DNA from: Ulva prolifera
Taxonomy: Eukaryota; Chlorophyta; Ulvophyceae; Ulvales; Ulvaceae
Direction: 5' to 3'
Assembly (NCBI GenBank): GCA_023078555.1
Contig: CM041196.1
Span: 8,195,985 to 8,259,984 of the forward strand
Length of the DNA stretch: 64,000 nucleotides
Shown: positions 47,139 to 58,172 of the stretch, one piece after another
Layout: each line of letters starts with the position of its first letter
How positions within the stretch are numbered: position 1 is the first letter of the stretch
Notes under the pieces: generated by a model
What the model was told of the DNA's origin: nothing
Databases searched by the model: none
Seen by the model: only the letters and a program-made list of their open reading frames with translations
Program-made: the position numbers and the translations under genes

Positions 47139-50100
47139 ATGCAGTCGTCCATCGGCAGCGCCATGTCCGCTGCCGAAAAAAAGAAATTGAGGAGGAAGAA
47201 AGCTAAGCAGAGTAAGAAGGAACTGAAGTCGTCTCATGTTGAATTACACGCGGCCCTGCATAAGGCCCAGGAAGCTGCAAGCAGCACGCAGCGGGATCGT
47301 GTGGGCAAAGCGCAGCGGGAAGGGGATGGGCTGCTGATTGGTACCAGTGGTGATATCAGAAAGCATATCATAGAGTATGTACCAGAGCCATTCACTGCAC
47401 TAGAAGCACTTTCGAAGGCAGTAGAGGACGCTGCTATAGATGACAACCCTTACGATGGCGTCTCCGGTCTCCAGATCAGTGACACAGGGGGGGGAAAGTC
47501 TGATCTAGATGAGCTGCAGAGGATTGCCCAGCATTTTGCTTCATTAGATGACACGACTGGTCCTGATGATGCGGCACCAGTGGTGGACCAACCTCTGATA
47601 GAGACGGCGGTGGTGAAAGAGAAGGAGCAAGAGAAGCCTGACCCCGAGGAAGGTGCGACAGCATGCTACGGGTGGAATGTGGCGTCTAGGACGTGTTGAG
47701 CGCACCGGCCTGCACCAAGGCAAGACCGGCTTATCAGGTGGTGCGTTGCAGGTGTGAAGAGTAATCGCGAGATCAAGAGGGAAAGGAACGACTTGACCTC
47801 CCAAATGATATCCCAGCTGAAGCAGGAGTGCCCGCGACCAGAAGTGGTCGAAGTTTGGGATATTCGCGCACGTGATCCCAAGCTGCTGGTATTCCTAAAA
47901 GCATACAGAAACACCGTCCCGGTGCCACGGCATTGGTCGCAGAAACGCAAGTATTTGCAAGGGAAACGGGGTATAGAGAAAGCCCCCTTTGAACTTCCTA
48001 GCTTCATACAGAGCACAGGTGTACATGCTCCAGCTTCACTTCTGTGTCTTGCTGATGGCACTCGTACTCGGAGCCAATCTCAGTTGTAGCTGTCGCAGAG
48101 TGTCAACCCAACATATTTGTGATTCCAGTCCCTGCTGCATGTCTGGCATACCCGGCTCCATGTGTCGAGACTCCAGTCCTTGGCTACCAGATCACCACCA
48201 GGGCTGTTCAGGTATCAGTGATATGCGGAATGCATTGCAAGAGAAAGTTCAGGAGAAGCTGAAGAATAAAGGCAAGCAGAGGATGAGGCCCAAAATGGGT
48301 AAGATGGACATAGACTACAGCATCCTGCATGATGCCTTCTTCAAGTACCAGGACAAACCCAAGATGACCAGAATTGGGGAGCTATACTACGAGGGTGGGC
48401 TCCCTCCACCCAGCATGTGGCATCACGACGGTGCCTGAGCTCTTGTGCAGAGTATCACTGCTGAAGTGTGTGCTGGCTCCTGTGACCACGTACTGTGTCG
48501 TGTTATCGTGTTATACATGAACACCAGCATTCGATGGCCAGCCATGTTCCGACCCTTCACGAGAGCGCCACGGCCATCACGTGTACAGCCTATCCCTGGC
48601 GACCATGGGAGACTGTTGCCGCAAGATGCCTTTGTCGCAATGTCGTCAGCACGAGCAGTCCATCGGCTGGTGACGACAGGCATTCACTTGCAGCACAAGA
48701 CTGAACTAAGTCACATCTGTCCACAGCTAGGCTGTCACTTGAGTGATTGCAACATCGCTGTAGTCCCAAGGCATGCCAGGCACAGCGGTGTAAACGAGGA
48801 GGCTTTGCTTCCGCTTTGGCCCTGCGCTACATCTCCGGGCGCAGAACGGCTGTAGAACACGCAGCTGCCTCATGTATGGGAGCTCTACCACATTCTCGTG
48901 TGGCACATGTTTTGCTTGCCACCTCGGCACCCACTGGTAGGCTGCCATGTTGCAATAGAACGTATGCCCCAGGTCTTCGGGCTGGCCTGTAGGGAAGGAG
49001 TACGAAATGAGGCCGACGAACGCGTACCCAGGCTTGCTATCTCCAGAACTCAAAGATGCATTGGGCATGTCAGACGGGGCACCTCCGCCATGGCTCATCA
49101 ACATGCAGCGATACGGCCCTCCTCCTAGCTACCCCTCGCTCAAAATCCCTGGACTGAATGCCCCAATTCCAGATGGAGCTGAGTTTGGGTATCATCCTGG
49201 TGGGTGGGGCAAACCCCCTGTGGATCATCAGGGCCAGCCATTGTACGGTGATGTGTTTGGGCAGCAGATGGTGCTTGACGATGATCTTGACAAAGATGTG
49301 TGTCCCCTGTGCACAATAATTGTGATCATGCACCCCTAGGCATTGCTTGAGAAACTTGCATTGCCTAGCCCGCCTGCGGCTGTTGCTGCAAACTGCGGTG
49401 GCTCGCTCAGATGACTGAAGGGACGGTGCCGTCGTTGCAGCCCGTGTCTGCCTGTGGATCGGCCCATTCACAGTGTTTCTCTTGACTTGTTCCGGTTTTG
49501 CAGATCAAGACTCAGCGCTGGGGAGAGCTGGAAGATGATGATGAGGAATCCAGTGAAAGTGAAGAAGAGGAACCTGCAGAGCCTGTGCTTACAGAGGAGC
49601 AGCTCGACCAAGGCATTGCATCCGGCATGATGACAGGATTGGCCTCCAGCCTCGAGGCAGGTATCAGCACTGATGCCTCCCTGGATATGCGAAAATCCGG
49701 CGGCACATCGACAGCTGGACCAGCAGCCCCTCTGTATACCGTGCTGGAGCAGCAAGATACCGCAGCTGCTGCGGAGGGGCTATCAGCAGTTGGTCACACT
49801 TACAAGATGCCAAATTCTGCGCGACCAGCCAATGCTGCTGCGCGAAAAAGGTGCATCGCTTCTTTCGTGATTCCCAACGACTGTGTGTTTTTCCTCACGC
49901 CGGTCATCAATGTGATGCTTGCAGACTGGAGGCTATTCATGGTGGTCAAGGCGGTGATGTTGACATTGCGGTCGACCCCGAGGAGCTGGATCGCCTAGGT
50001 GAAAAGGGGCTGCAGCACCTGTACCAGCAAGCAGCTGGCGGCAGCAAGGCAGATGGTGTCTCCGACACGTTTGCAGCGAATGCTGCAGCACGTAAGCGTA

Positions 50101-50159
50101 AAATGCAGGATTCGGCAGTGAAGGGAACGAAGAAAGCGAAAGAAACATTCAAGTTTTGA
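47139..50159 (+). CDS. SF3B2: Splicing factor 3B subunit 2 (SF3b145)
   Basis: Six exons keep frame to 616 residues: 47139-47652, 47752-48018, 48212-48394, 48993-49297, 49504-49850, 49925-50159. SF3B2 is part of the U2 snRNP SF3b complex and contacts the branch-site region. The N-terminus is Lys-rich (KKKLRRKKAKQSKKELK). The DUF382 core follows (PRPEVVEVWDIRARDPKLLV; VPVPRHWSQKRKYLQGKRGI; MGKMDIDYSILHDAFFKYQ), then the PSP domain (PPPWLINMQRYGPPPSYPSL; GYHPGGWGKPPVD), the WGELEDDDEESSESEEEE acidic stretch, and the conserved end KKAKETFKF. Close to the human and yeast pattern throughout. Lower GC than the paladin-like or formin exons. A TGTAA lies 84 bases past the stop. Confidence 0.95.
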
Positions 50160-51234
50160 ACACCTTGGCGTTCGCAGTGACTGAACCTTCAGTCATGGCT
50201 CCATGTTTGAAGATTCAGTAACAGTCACATTTATGCTCTGCATGTAAAGATATGAGGTCTCAGACATGAGGTTGATCGGGCGCAGTAGACCCTTGCATTG
50301 ACTAGCGGTGCCCTGTGATCGGGTGGCGGGAAAACGGAACGGCGGGTGACCGAAGTCGCGGGCTGAGGCATGCACTTGAGGGCTAGGCGCCCTCTACACA
50401 GACGTGCAGAACACAGACCGCATGCACTCAGTGTACTAGAGCTGTAACGTAGATGACTGCAAAGTTCTCCCATTAAAAACTGTGATGGTGACACGTCGAA
50501 CCATACCTTCACGAGGCAAAACTACAATTCGGCGTAGCCCTCTATTCTCAACGGTCCCACGCTGCCGGGACTGCACTCGGAAAACCATGATGGCATCACT
50601 CCCAGGCATTGGGATCCATGGCATGCAGTACTGTGACCTCCGGCGCATGCCGAGACACCAGAGACCGCCGATAATGTCGGCGGCCACACGGGATCTGCGA
50701 TAGGCACGCGCGGCACATGGAACAACGTCCTGGAGCGGCGTCTGAGGGAGAGTGGCTGCGCCATGTCTGTCGACACGCTTCCAACTCGACACTTCTGAGT
50801 GCGCCACAGGTCAGGTGCCCCCATAGTGATGTGCACGGCAGCCACGCATCCCTGGGCGCCACCGTGCGTCACCTCCACAGGAAGCCAGCAGTGCTGAACG
50901 AGGCCATGACCGACCGTGCAGCTGCGGGGCATGGCGAGGTAGAGGCGCAGACAGCCCCGGCGGCCTCGTGCCCCGCCACCCACGCGCGAGGGCATGCTCT
51001 GCCACGCGGCCTCCAATTGAAACATGAAAAGAAAAGGTCCTACATTGAGTCACCCCGCCCATCAGCGGGGGGAGCTGCGGCACCGGACACGCATCGAAAG
51101 CAAGGAACATCAACTGAGGCGCTTCGCCGCCTCTCATCACGTTGCCCATGCTGCCACCGCCGAGTGCGCCTCGCACCGCACCGTAGCCCACACCATGGGC
51201 GCCACCAGGCCATGCTTGTGAATCCCAAGAAGCC
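50160..51234. other. Intergenic region between convergent genes
   Basis: Holds the SF3B2 poly(A) signal (TGTAA, 50243-50247). Long frames from 50700 on (190 codons plus, 188 codons minus) are open on both strands because of GC content and show no motif. Confidence 0.5.
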
Positions 51235-52946
51235 TCACTCTGTGTCTTCAGCACCCACGCTGTCCACGGCCTGCATCTGGGCGGCGTGACTGCCTGGCCC
51301 GGCGGCCGCCCCGACCGCGGCCCCCACAAACGCAGGAGCCCGCGGCGCCACCCCCTCCTGCAGCGCCACGTCATCAAACAGGCGGCTCATCGCCGCGACC
51401 GCCACGCCGTCCTCGCCGCCGTCGCTGCTGCTGCGGCTGCCGCTGCGCGCCGCGCGGCGGCCGCCGCCGCCGCGCTCCCGGCGGCCGCGCTTCTCGCCGT
51501 GCGTGATGAACGCGCGGCCGTGGTTGTGCACGACCATCGGCACCCGCACGCCATCATCCGAGATCCAGCAGCCGTAGCGCGCCGCGGCCGTGGCGCCGAC
51601 GGTGCGCAGCGCCTCGAGCATCTCGTTCCCGACGCGGTCCTCGATGAAGGCGCCCCGCTTCACGAGGCCCCGTCGGAAGACGACGCCGCGGTAGAAGTCC
51701 ACCTGCAGCCACACCCGCCCAGTCAGTGCAGATTTGACACCCCCTCGGAGTTTGCCTTTCGGACGTGGCGCCTCCCATGGCCACGCTTCACACAGCCGAG
51801 CCGGCCCCGGCCGCCGAACTCGCCACCAGCGCACAGCAGCAGCACACGCCACGGTCCGCCATGGCGGGGCGACCCCGCAGGCCTGCGTAGACGGCGGCAG
51901 ACCTGATGACAGGCACCAGTCATGCATCGGGGAACCTTGTGTGTCGACCGGGCGCGCATGCGGCGCCGCGTGGCACGTCGGGAGGCAATCAAGACAGACA
52001 GGCCTCCCCCGCCGCCGGGCGGGCACAGGAATCTCCAAAATTACACAGGGACAGGCAGCGGAGGTGCTGTGTGGCAGCGTGTGAGCCGCGGCGCGCCTTG
52101 GCGATGTGCGTCGAGTCGAGCCACTGCAGCATGCGCACGAGGCGCACGCCCCGAACGACGCGCGGCTGCGCCAGCGCGGCCCACTCGCGCGCCGAGATCG
52201 GGCACCCCGCCCGCGACTGCATGCACCGCGACTGCACGCGGGTGCTGTGGTGCATCGTGGTCTTGGTCAGCAGGCTGATCATGTTGACGTCCCCGCAGGT
52301 GCGCAGGATGGCTACGAGCGCCCGCACGTCGACAGGGCGGTTGAGGTTGCGGTCGTGCTGCATGCGGGGGCGGCGGTTGCCAGGTGCTGGGACAGGCGGG
52401 GGGGCAGCTGGGATGCAGGGGCGCAGGGGGAGAGCACCTGGACGATGAGGACGAGTGGAGTGGACACGTGTTTAAGAGCTGCCTGCACTGCAAAGCCGAA
52501 GCCGTGGTGCGATGAGAGCTCGAGCATCGTCGTGTTGGAGTACGGGGATCCGGGATCCGCTGCCGTGATGCGGTCGGCGAGAAGGCGCTTGTATTCTCGG
52601 TACTTGGGCTCGTGTGCAGGGCTGATGACGCCTGTGGGCATTGGGGAACGTGGTTGACTGGGTCAGCATGCAGCTGCAGGCGCGGGCCAGAGTCGCTCAC
52701 ACCTGACCGGAACGACTTGCTGCTGCCCTCGGAAACCTTGTAGTGATCGCAGACGAGGACCTTTTTGCAGCCGGCTAGGCCGGGAGCGTGGCGGAAGGAG
52801 TGCATGGTCCAATCGATCAACTCCAGTGATGGGTTGGACTGCACCGGGCTAGTGGTGATGATAATTGTCACATTCCGCGCAATACAGCTGAATTCATCAC
52901 ATTCTGATGCCTCCCTGGCGCCAGGTGAACAGGCTGGACAGCCCAT
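51235..52946 (-). CDS. Glycosyltransferase-like protein (GT-A-like, uncharacterised)
   Basis: Four exons keep frame to 388 residues: 52946-52703, 52631-52438, 52357-52097, 51702-51235. The start region reads VTIIITTSPVQSNPSLELID, then a conserved CKKVLVCDHYKV, PKYREYKRLLADRI, SSHHGFGFAVQAALKHV and the motif LIVQHDRNLNRPVD (HD at 147-148). Later come WLDSTHIAK (225-233) and VKRGAFIED (247-255). The succession of an N-terminal strand with TTSP, a central D-containing motif after hydrophobic strands and late conserved acids is typical of GT-A-type transferases, but I infer this from pattern only. The last 90 residues are low-complexity Arg/Gly/Ala. The third intron has a GC donor at 52096. No signal peptide or membrane anchor is seen. 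Confidence 0.65.
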
Positions 52947-54690
52947 TCAGTGGACGGCTTCAGGCGCGCCCCGGCAGTGAGGCTCAACTGACGCCCTGGC
53001 CTCTGATCATGACGGGCATAGGCACCTCTCGGTGTGCTGCTACATCATACGAGCCCCTCCCTCTTGCTGGAGTGATCAGGCTGATCGTCGGTGCCGTCAA
53101 CTGTGCCTCATCGGAGTAATCCGCAGTACCTGGGCGTGTCGCGGACAACGCTCATGTGCCATCGATGGCCTGTCGTTCGCCGTATGCCACGACAGCACAC
53201 TGAGGGAGTTTGGATGCAACAACTATAGTGCCACAGGAACGCATCAGCCTGCTACACACTGTTTTCATAGTCTAAAGTTGCCGCCGGTAGACACGAAGGT
53301 GCCAAGAACCTCTGAGCATGGCGAACTAGCCATGGCTCTCACGCCCATCACACGCCTCAGCATCAAAGTTTTCCTCGTAAACGTGTAGATTACACCCGGC
53401 GTGCGTTCTGTGGTTTGGCATATGCGCACGGGAGGTTGGCACTCACGTGCTCTACGTCAGGCAGGCAACAGTATGACAGGGCCGAGATGAATTACGACAC
53501 AGTTATAAGAGCTGGGTGCGCCTGTTGAAGTGGAACATTGCTTGGGCAGACCCAGCTGCCTGTCGGGTTGCACTGCATATTCCACAAGGATGCTCTTAGC
53601 AAGGGTAGGCGCGAGACACAGGGCGCAGGGTATGCAGCTCATGTCAGCGTTAAAGCAGCGGTCTAGGCTAAACAGCGGCACATCATCTGATTGCAATTTG
53701 CCGTGTTGGTCACGGAGCGTGCAGCTGCACCCAATGCCAAATGGAAAAGCCATATGCAAACTTGAAAGAGTTCCTTGAGGAGCAAGCAAGAGGAGCTGTC
53801 GCTGTGAATGCTCTCCATACCATGCACTGTGCATTACCTGCTTGATGCCTGTGCAACCGCAGTTCAAACAGCGATTCCGGCGTCGATACAAGCGACAAAC
53901 CAGCAAGGCCCTTAGCTCTGGGAGTCCAGCAGTTCAGTGACCTCGACTCGACCGTGTTCACCGTTCGCTGCTGCAAGCATAGCTGTGCAGACCTTCGCCG
54001 TCACGAGCTGCGGACAGTGCTGATGAATCGGCGGCTTATGCCTATGCACAGCTGCAGAACCTTCACATCGCCGTGGTGAGCCCGCATTCTGACTGTTACC
54101 CTTCGACTGCTGACGGACACGACGATGACCATCGATCTCTTCACGCTGTCTGCGGATCTGTGGAGGACGGCCCACGCATCTGCTCTGAAGAAAGGACAGG
54201 ACCTCCTCTTGGAGGTGCATTGATCTTTGTATGGGGTCCTGCACACATGATCCGTTGCGATTCACACGTCCTGTGACAGAAACTTGAAGGCGAGATTACG
54301 CGAAACTTCATGCAACGCGGCCGTTGTTACGTCGTGGGAATTTTTGCGCGCTGGCCGCCGTCCACTGAGTGCACCTGGGCGTGCAATCGCTTTGTGATAC
54401 GAACTGATGCGTGTACGCTGAATTGCTGCAAGATGTTTTCAAACCTCCATAGGTCGTTGGCACCTCACATGGCGCGGGTCGAGCGATGATCTGACGCATT
54501 TAGGTCCTTTCAACTTAGGTACAGCCAAGACATGGGAAACCTGCAGACATATGTCGGTAATCTTCAGGCTTCTGTCCTGTCAGTGGCGATGCCAGTGATT
54601 TAGGAGCTGTGCCAGCGGATGGACATCCGCGGACCGTAGGCCCCGCAGCTCGGCTGGAAAGTCCGCTATCTCCCTAGGCATTCACCTTCG
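52947..54690. other. Intergenic region between divergent genes
   Basis: Should hold promoters for the glycosyltransferase-like (-) and RhoGAP/formin (+) genes. The part 53848-54245 has coding-like frames on both strands (see findings) and may belong to an unrecognised gene. Nothing else supported. Confidence 0.4.
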
Positions 54691-56594
54691 ATGGCAGCAA
54701 CGCAGTTTGTGAGCGAAGAGCTCTTTCGCAAGGTTGCCCAGCGTCGGGAAGGGGTGGACAGAGATGTCTGGTCCTTGGACATCATCAGGCGGGCATTCAG
54801 TTGGATACGCAAGAATGGTGTGCATCTACATTTGAGTATGCTATATCTCAGGTGCAGAATTTCCTGTGCCTGTAGCGTCGTTTGCGCACACTCGAGCCAC
54901 AGTTGCACCTTGTCCAGCGCACAGGCACGCGGAGGTTTTCGCGCACTGATCAGGTTGACGACGTGCAGTACGAAAAGAAAAGCTAGGACAGCTCTTCTCG
55001 GCAGATCTTCGGAGCACGGTGACAGATTCTTTGTGCAGTCATTTCGAAAGGAGCGGATCCGGTATGTTGTTGGCTCCTGTGCACTTCTGCTCACAGCTGA
55101 TCTCATGCTGCAAAGCCCGATGTGCTCTTGCCACCACAAACCTGGTTCCAGGCAAATGTACGAGCGCTGCAATCTGAGCTACTTTGCATGCAGATGAGGA
55201 GGAATTGCCCAACAGCTGTCGTGCTTCGGACGTGGCTGTCTTTGCATTGCATGTGCTGAATCGGCTCTACCAGCCCCTGATACCGCAGGATGTAGCGGAG
55301 AAGCTGTGGGTTGCAGCATCTACTGCAGTGATCAAGCCTCAATCGGTCCGTAGTACAGAACACATGGGCGGCAAGGGTGGTGGAACGCTCGAAGCTGCGC
55401 AGTTCATCGCACGCATAGCTGTTTGCGAGCTGCAACCTGCTGGTGCTGGAGGCAAGAGCAGGCGAGGGGATTTGTACACCTTATTCAAAGGTATCATCAA
55501 GACCCTGCAAGAGATTGCAAACAGTGACCAGGTGTGCTGCCAGACTCCTGGTGTGCATGCTTTCGTCTGAATGGGTTGATTCACACAGAAAAGGCATTCA
55601 AAGAGGACTGGCGGTCCTGTCCTTCATGGCCTGGTTGGGGGAGTACATAGACTGAGCCCGCCAGAGCCTGGGACTGCCTGTGCCATCAATGCTGTGTCCA
55701 CAGGCCGCATCTGCAGGCGCACGCCAGGCACCATGGCGAGTCTACGGCAATCTCCCCTTTCAGACAGTGTCTCCTGGCGCATGGGTGGAGCATGCCCCCC
55801 CAGTGCATCTGTTCAACCAAATCAGCATGACCTGGTCAGCAAAGCGCCATGAAGCTGTTTGTCTCGCGTGCATGGGGCGCAGAACCCCGCCATGATATCA
55901 GGCAGGGCAGCAGAGAGCAGCTGCGCCCGCAGAGTCCTTTCGTGCTTGCAACACGTCGCCAACTCCCGGGATCGCTTGATATTTCTGTGGCACTCCGTGC
56001 TTAGTGAATACAAAGATTGCTCCTGTGAACTACACAGTCCAGGCGACCCTGATCCTTGTAGGTGCTCTGTTTGCCTGAGCATTTGTGGGGATGCTGCCGG
56101 TTGCATTTGTCTGTGTGCATCTTTCAGACGATGCCAAAGTCGTTGGCGCTTCGACACGAATGTGAATGTTGCAGGCACGGCATCTCACTCCAGCAGCTCT
56201 TGGGGCTTTCGTTGGGCCTGCTCTGTCCAAGGTACAGCGGGCGGCCGCAACTGCAAACAATGGCCAGGACATGAGTGTCGCAGTGACATTCTTGATCCTG
56301 AACTACGGGCCAGTCTTCTCAGAGCTGGCATCTTCGAAACAAGGCTCGTTTGCTGTCCGCCCACAGTCCTCATCAGCTCGCCAGGCCAGTGCAGGCAATC
56401 GAATGGTGCAAAAGCGTATTGACAAGCGTGGATCACTGCCTCGGCATCCGAACGGCCCGCGTGTCAACCTCCTCAAGTCTCTGCAGAGTCCTGGCACAAG
56501 TAGGCCACACGGCACATCAGGGAGCAGAAGACATTCTGTTCAGCATCAGAATTCTTTTGCGTCTGGGATGCTGTGTAGAGACGGTCCGGCGGAG
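54691..56594 (+). CDS. RhoGAP-like domain, probable N-terminal exons of the downstream formin
   Basis: Exons 54691-54817, 55005-55061, 55194-55531 and 56175-56594 join in frame (about 314 residues). The RhoGAP fold is read from DIIRRAFSWIRKN, then CSHFERSGSDEEELPN, DVAVFALHVLNRLYQPLIP, LFKGIIKTLQEIANSDQ, ARHLTPAALGAFVGPALS (matching the NxMT..NLA..FGP helix) and VAVTFLILNYGPVFSEL (the closing helix). RhoGAP domains bind Rho-type GTPases and speed GTP hydrolysis by an arginine finger in GxFRxSG. Here the F is followed by E (FERSGS), so catalysis may be lost while binding remains. The frame after the domain is open to a TGA at 56598; a GT donor at 56595 allows in-phase splicing to later exons. 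If not spliced, this is a separate 316-residue gene. Confidence 0.6.
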
Positions 56595-57388
56595 GTGTGA
56601 TTCAGACCCGCCTCAGTGGTCAGCGCAGGTGGCTTCACATCAACATGTACCTTGCAGTTCACGAGGGATCCATGTGTCAGATGACATGCTTCACCGTTCT
56701 GTATCAGGCTATTGAATGTTGTGCGCTGTTTTGTGTCATTGTCTCGTTCTGGTGCCCGGTGCTGCTTGATTCACAGCTTCACCTCCCACAAAGTCAGCTG
56801 TTCCAGAATGTTATGTACAGAAAATTGTCTTGCGAAACAAGCGGTGCCATGCCCTTGTCACAGGGACAACAGTTTGGCCAGGCGAAGACCTGTCTAGATG
56901 TTGAGGCTGTGTGGGGCCGGTTTTGACGTGTTGGGCGCACAAAACGTTTGCTAATATCGACCATCATTGCAGCAACGGGCACTTATAGCTGCAAGCGTCC
57001 ACAGCTCTGAAGTGTCGGCAAGGCATCCTTCGCGTGGCGCACTGTCCAGGCTGACGTCTCCTGGTGCGATTCATTTCGTGCACATGACTCATCTTACACA
57101 TGAAGCTACGCGGCATCGCGGCAAGTGGTGTGCATACATACGAGTCAAGATGCGGCACAAGTGATATGTACGCGGAGTGAAATTGCCAAGTTCATCGTGC
57201 TCTACAGACGTGTTTTTTGTCGCTTGGCAGGCATCCATTTATTCGTTGTGGCAATTGTGGCGTGGCGTCAAGTGGAGCCGCTTTGGCTTTCTTTGTGCAA
57301 ACGCGACTATCGCTGAAACAGTCGCCTTGGCGTAGACGATAGCCAAGGAAGCTATCATCTTCAGCTGACAAAGCAACAATTGCTTCAG

Positions 57389-58010
57389 GACACAGTCGGT
57401 CCCTCAGATCGGATTCGCACGGCGAGGATCCCAAACCAGCGTGGAAGCCACCCGGGAAAGCTGGCGCGAACTGTGATGCGAACCGATCTGGGAAGCGAAG
57501 ACATCGACATAGGACGGCTATGTTGTTTGATAGTATTTCTGCGAAAGATGTCCCAGGTTCCGGGCGCAATTGCTTCGGTGCGCCCAGACTGTGAAATGCC
57601 TCGTACGCCCAGTGAAGACATGTACGACGTCGAATGCTGCGAGCGTTGTCAGAAATACCATCGTCAGTACGCTGATCAGGTTTTGGAGGCGACTGATCGC
57701 TGCGAGCAGGCCTGCCGCTGAACTTCCTTCCTCGTTTGCAGGCATGAAGTCTGACAGAAGTGCTCCCGGTTGCAGCGCGCTCAGCCGCGGGCTTCGGGAC
57801 GAGCACAGCGTGACGTCCGGCACGCAAACGACCGAAAGCTTTTTCAGTGATGACGAGGACATCGAGAGCGCGATAGGGCTGGTGGTTGACACATGCCACG
57901 CTGCGATTCAAGACCTGGGCACCGGCAGAGCGCACAGCGCACAGGCAAAACTAGACATTCAGCAGGGCTGCATCGAGCGGCCCCGGCAACCATGCGTCGA
58001 TTCTGCTCGT
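57389..58010 (+). other. Probable linker exons between the RhoGAP-like and formin parts
   Basis: From 57389 (acceptor ttcag, phase matching the previous exon) a plus-strand frame reads DTVGPSDRIRTARIPNQRGS and onward to SVRPDCEMPRTPSEDMYDVE and CQKYHRQYAD. After an intron of uncertain donor, 57742 onward reads RSAPGCSALSRGLRDEHS, then ESFFSDDEDIESAIGLVVD. Acidic, serine-rich linker composition. Exact exon ends are not fixed. Confidence 0.4.
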
Positions 58011-58172
58011 TTGCATGTAGGACATACACATCATGGCAAGGTAGATGCCACATACACAGGCCAGCAGTCGGTGCATGGTGTGGTTCTGCTCGTCACAACC
58101 TGCACTCGCCCATGACTGTGTGCCAGGCGAGGATCGCTTCGTGCATCAATAAGGAAAGGTTTGTGTGTGCAG

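Noticed and set aside
50717-51377. Long open frames of about 190 codons on both strands
   Set aside because: GC-driven openness on both strands at once, low-complexity His/Arg/Ala composition, no motif; lies between two convergent 3' ends.
57192-57935. A 247-codon minus-strand open frame
   Set aside because: It overlaps plus-strand sequence that fits the formin linker (acidic SFFSDDEDIES segment), has no motif and no good minus-strand splice context; judged an antisense shadow.
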